Source: Qipengyuania_B sp965214525 (GTDB taxonomy: Bacteria; Pseudomonadota; Alphaproteobacteria; Sphingomonadales; Sphingomonadaceae). Taken from it: a DNA stretch of 64,000 nucleotides. How positions within the stretch are numbered: the first letter of the stretch is position 1; every line of letters begins with the position of its first letter. The DNA lies in NCBI GenBank assembly GCA_965214525.1, contig OZ243959.1, positions 1,240,001 to 1,304,000 on the forward strand, in the 5' to 3' direction. Below are positions 61,076 to 64,000 of this stretch, one piece after another. The translations under genes were made by a program, and so were the position numbers. A model generated the notes under the pieces. It was not told the origin of the DNA, searched no databases, and saw only the letters and a program-made list of their open reading frames with translations.

Positions 61076-62395
61076 ATGGCCGATCTGTTTGGCGAACCCA
61101 CCGCAGGCGACGAACGCATTCCGGCGACAACGGACCGGCCGCTGGCTGATCGCCTGCGCCCGCAAAGGCTGGAAGCGGTGATCGGGCAGGAGCATCTGAC
61201 GGGGCCGGAAGGGGTGATCGGTCGGATGGTTGCGGCGGGCAGACTTTCCAGCATGGTGCTATGGGGGCCGCCCGGCACTGGCAAGACCAGCATCGCTCGC
61301 CTCCTGGCCGATGCGGTGGGCATGCGTTACACGGCGATCAGCGCGGTATTCTCGGGCGTTGCCGACCTCAAGAAAGCGTTCGCGGATGCAGATCGGTTGG
61401 CGCATAATGGCAAGCGCACGCTGCTGTTCGTGGACGAGATCCACCGGTTCAACCGCGCGCAGCAGGACGGTTTCCTGCCCTTCGTGGAGCGTGGCGCGGT
61501 CACTCTGGTCGGGGCGACGACAGAGAATCCCAGTTTCGAGATGAACGCCGCGCTGTTGAGCCGCGCTCAGGTTCTGATCCTGCGCCGGCTCGATGCGGAC
61601 ACGTTGCAAAAGCTCATCCATCGCGCGGAAGAACTCGAAGGACCGCTGCCCTTGAGCGACGCGGCACGCGCGGCCTTGATCGCCGGCGCCGATGGCGATG
61701 GCCGCTACCTGCTCAACCAGGTAGAAATGCTTTACAACGCCAGGATCGAAGCAGCATTGGGCGTAGCTGAACTCGGACGATTTCTGCAACGCCGCGTCGC
61801 GGTGTACGACAAGGACCGCGAGGGACATTACAATCTCGTCTCCGCCTTGCATAAATCCGTGCGTGGGTCCGATCCACAGGCGGCGCTCTATTACCTTGCG
61901 CGTATGCTCACCGCCGGCGAGGAACCGCTCTATGTGCTGCGCCGTCTCGTGCGCATGGCGGTGGAGGATATCGGGTTGGCCGACCCGCAGGCGCTGCAGC
62001 AATGCCTAGCCGCCAAGGATGCGTACGGGTTTCTGGGTTCACCGGAGGGCGAACGGGCCATTGCGCAAGCCTGTCTCTACCTTGCGACCGCGCCGAAATC
62101 GAACGCAGCGTACAAGGCGCAGAAGGCAGCCTGGAAAAGCGCGCAAGACACTGGCAGCCTGATGCCCCCGCTGGCCATCGTCAACGCTCCGACGAAGCTG
62201 ATGAAAGAGGCAGGCTACGGCGCGGGTTACACCTACGACCATGACGCACAGGACGGGTTTTCCGGAGATGATTACTGGCCGGCCGAAATGGCACCACAAA
62301 CCTATTACAGGCCGGTCGACCGTGGGTTCGAACGCAGGATTTCTGAGCGATTGGCTCAGTGGGAGCGATTGCGGCGCGAGCGTAACGCCCAATGA
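61076..62395 (+). CDS. rarA: Replication-associated recombination protein A (MgsA/RarA)
   Basis: This 439-residue AAA+ ATPase of the clamp-loader family acts at stalled forks. Walker A is WGPPGTGKTSIARLLA, Walker B LLFVDEIHRFNRAQQD, sensor 1 GATTENPSFE, and the C-terminal part has VSALHKSVRGSDPQAALYYLARML and YTYDHD. It follows the glycosyltransferase by 18 bp and overlaps the next gene (ATGA). Confidence 0.96.
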   Translation: MADLFGEPTAGDERIPATTDRPLADRLRPQRLEAVIGQEHLTGPEGVIGRMVAAGRLSSMVLWGPPGTGKTSIARLLADAVGMRYTAISAVFSGVADLKKAFADADRLAHNGKRTLLFVDEIHRFNRAQQDGFLPFVERGAVTLVGATTENPSFEMNAALLSRAQVLILRRLDADTLQKLIHRAEELEGPLPLSDAARAALIAGADGDGRYLLNQVEMLYNARIEAALGVAELGRFLQRRVAVYDKDREGHYNLVSALHKSVRGSDPQAALYYLARMLTAGEEPLYVLRRLVRMAVEDIGLADPQALQQCLAAKDAYGFLGSPEGERAIAQACLYLATAPKSNAAYKAQKAAWKSAQDTGSLMPPLAIVNAPTKLMKEAGYGAGYTYDHDAQDGFSGDDYWPAEMAPQTYYRPVDRGFERRISERLAQWERLRRERNAQ

Positions 62396-63270
62396 GCCGC
62401 TTCGATCGTTTTCTGGCCATCGACTGGTCTGGTGCAGTGGGGGAACGGCATCGGGGCATCGCGCTGGCGATGGCGAATGCGGCGGGCGGGGCACCGGCGT
62501 CTATCCAGCGCCAGCAAGCCTGGTCGCGGCCCGATGTGCTCGCCATGCTGCGCGATCTCCCGGACGATACGCTGGTGGGCATGGATCTTGGCACCGCGCT
62601 TCCGTTCGTCGATTGCGGTGGTTATTTTCCGGGCCTCGGCGACAGTCCATCGGACGCGAGAACCCTTTGGGCGCTGGCCGACGAAGTGTGCGCGCCCGAT
62701 CCGCACCTGGCGGCCTCCAGCTTCGTCGATCACCCTGATTTCGCGCCGTATTTTCGAAGGCATGGCGGGCGGGAAGGCGCGCAATTTGGTTGCGATGGCG
62801 CTTTGCATGGCAGAGGTCGGTTCCGAGTGACCGAGCAGCGCCAAGCGGTTATGGGTTGCAAGCCGTACTCCAATTTCAATCTGGTCGGCGCGGCGCAGGT
62901 CGGCAAGGCCTCGCTGACCGGAATGCGCGTGCTACACCGTCTGGCCGGTCGCGTTCCCGTATGGCCGATGGATCCCTTACCCGATGCCGGCAGCGTGATC
63001 GTGGAAATCTACACCACCATCGCGGCGATGGCCGCCCGCCGCTCCCCTAGCAGGGCGAAGATGCGCACGTTCGCCGATCTGAACGCCGCCCTTGCCAATC
63101 TCGATACGCCACCTGTTCCAGGCGAAGGGGCGATAGATGACCATTCGGCCGACGCGCTACTGGCTGCCGCCTGGCTGCGAAAGGTCGCAGATGAACCCGC
63201 TTTTTGGAACCCGCCCAAGCTGAGCGCGTCGATTGCGCAAACCGAAGGCTGGACCTTCGGCGCGATTTGA
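62392..63270 (+). CDS. Hypothetical protein with RNase H-like opening
   Basis: The 292-residue protein begins FLAIDWSGAVGERHRGIALA, the pattern of a first strand of an RNase H-like (DUF429-type) fold, with the acidic residue D10. A second acidic site may lie in VGMDLGTALPF, and DDHSADALLAA near the C-terminus could supply another. No enzymatic role is known. It is coupled to rarA, which suggests a link to DNA metabolism. Confidence 0.75.
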   Translation: MSRFDRFLAIDWSGAVGERHRGIALAMANAAGGAPASIQRQQAWSRPDVLAMLRDLPDDTLVGMDLGTALPFVDCGGYFPGLGDSPSDARTLWALADEVCAPDPHLAASSFVDHPDFAPYFRRHGGREGAQFGCDGALHGRGRFRVTEQRQAVMGCKPYSNFNLVGAAQVGKASLTGMRVLHRLAGRVPVWPMDPLPDAGSVIVEIYTTIAAMAARRSPSRAKMRTFADLNAALANLDTPPVPGEGAIDDHSADALLAAAWLRKVADEPAFWNPPKLSASIAQTEGWTFGAI

Positions 63271-63297
63271 CGCATGGGCCTGTTCGCCAAACGGCGC

Positions 63298-63373
<76 letters not shown>

Positions 63374-63413
63374 GACGCCGCGCACCCTGAACCCTTGACG
63401 TCACGTACCCCGC

Positions 63414-63869
63414 TCATCCCCGTCCGCGATACGGTGCCACCCCCTGGCCGGGGAGCCATAGCCCGTCAGGCGGCGCACCGCTTTGCCAGAAGACGTCGAT
63501 CGGGATGCCGCCGCGAGGATACCAATAACCGCCGATCCGCAGCCAGCGGGGCCGCATTTCATCGGACAGGCGTTGTCCGATGCCGACCGTCACGTCCTCG
63601 TGAAAGCCACAATGGTTGCGGAAACTGCCCAGGAACAGTTTCAGGGATTTGGACTCGACGATAGTCTCGAGAGGCGCGTAGTCGATGACCAGATGCGCAA
63701 AATCGGGCTGCCCCGTCACCGGGCAGAGCGAGGTGAATTCGGGCGCGGCAAAGCGCACCATATACAATTGGTCAGGCCTGGGATTGGGCACATAATCAAG
63801 CACAGCTTCCTCTGGCGAAGCGGGAAGGGAGACTTCGCGTCCAAGGTGTTTGGGTTTCAGATCGTCCAT
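63414..63869 (-). CDS. queF: NADPH-dependent preQ0 reductase
   Basis: QueF reduces 7-cyano-7-deazaguanine to preQ1 in queuosine synthesis. The 151 residues are the short, YkvM-type form: nucleophile Cys49 and Asp56 in FTSLCPVTGQPDFAHL, and ESKSLKLFLGSFRNHCGFHED. The ATG at 63869 has CAGGCG upstream; the longer frame to 63908 is unsupported. No other queuosine genes are in the window. Confidence 0.95.
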   Translation of the reverse strand: MDDLKPKHLGREVSLPASPEEAVLDYVPNPRPDQLYMVRFAAPEFTSLCPVTGQPDFAHLVIDYAPLETIVESKSLKLFLGSFRNHCGFHEDVTVGIGQRLSDEMRPRWLRIGGYWYPRGGIPIDVFWQSGAPPDGLWLPGQGVAPYRGRG

Positions 63870-63934
63870 CAAGCGCCTGTGCCGGGAACGATGGTCTGGC
63901 GCAAGCAAGCCGTTGGCTATCTTCGACGACTTCG

Positions 63935-64000
63935 CTAAGGACGGCGCGTCCGCTCGATCCGCACCGCAAAGTGCGGGAGTGTGGCTTGCGTAATCATGCT
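63935..64000 (-). CDS. Possible C-terminal fragment of a minus-strand gene
   Basis: An open frame enters from the right edge and ends at TAG 63937-63935 after TLPHFAVRIERTRRP. About 20 residues are visible. It could be the end of a gene upstream of queF or chance. No family can be assigned. Confidence 0.25.
   Translation of the reverse strand, partial: SMITQATLPHFAVRIERTRRP

Overview
The window is a dense chromosomal segment of a GC-rich alphaproteobacterium, most probably a sphingomonad of the Erythrobacteraceae type. This is inferred from the gene set rather than from a marker gene. The clues are a three-subunit pnt transhydrogenase next to a tiny aa3-oxidase subunit IV gene, a CcrM methyltransferase beside rnhB, and the chvI-chvG-hprK-rapZ-EIIA-HPr block divergent from pckA. 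hisZ beside purA, a serC-serA operon, argH-small lipoprotein-lysA, and many ATGA-type overlaps fit the same lineage. I see no prophage, transposase, CRISPR array or rRNA operon. Two tRNA genes are present, Val-UAC and Thr-UGU.

Layout. 1-3.6 kb (minus): pntB (runs off the window), pntAB, a fasciclin lipoprotein inserted into the operon, pntAA and a 41-residue oxidase subunit IV. 3.7-9.2 kb: a degenerate NtrC-type regulator, a PhoD phosphatase, folP and a translationally coupled padR/membrane/membrane operon. 9.2-16.2 kb: ccrM, an SDR and rnhB (minus), then a PQQ sugar dehydrogenase lipoprotein, a frameshifted acetyltransferase, a DUF1285 gene, a CoA-type NUDIX gene and cca. 16.3-24.4 kb: two secreted proteins, parC, a PfpI-like gene, an isolated NERD nuclease gene, and a ferredoxin with two cysteine desulfurases. 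24.5-32 kb: a hydrolase, tonB, small proteins, a DUF885 lipoprotein, a CNMP-domain/thioredoxin-reductase fusion and a TPR gluzincin. 32.3-39.5 kb: pckA facing the chvIG and partial PTS operon. 39.6-47.6 kb: rmuC, a Cys-rich four-helix copper protein, recR-def facing fmt-truA, a dehydrogenase and asparaginase. 47.7-53 kb: tRNA-Val, a TlpA thioredoxin, argH-lipoprotein-lysA-siroheme synthase and a winged-helix protein. 53.2-64 kb: purA, an aldo/keto reductase, hisZ, serA, serC, a glycosyltransferase, rarA, a hypothetical gene, tRNA-Thr and queF.

Most genes are housekeeping. Functional themes are NADPH supply (pnt), envelope-stress control of central metabolism (ChvIG, pckA, incomplete PTS), translation initiation (fmt, def), serine synthesis under a likely leader RNA, and DNA maintenance (ccrM, recR, rmuC, rarA, parC).

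The items most worth a second look are these. (1) An NtrC-family regulator has lost its GAFTGA loop, both arginine fingers and the sensor-II arginine. (2) An 84-bp dispersed repeat sits in frame inside the pntB N-terminus. (3) A perfect DnaA box and GANTC sites lie in the ccrM leader. (4) A lone NERD nuclease gene has a perfect CtrA-type site and an 8-1-8 palindrome upstream. (5) A leaderless padR has a palindrome within its promoter. (6) The CNMP/TrxR fusion lacks redox cysteines. (7) A cysteine desulfurase has no canonical start codon in front of its conserved N-terminus.
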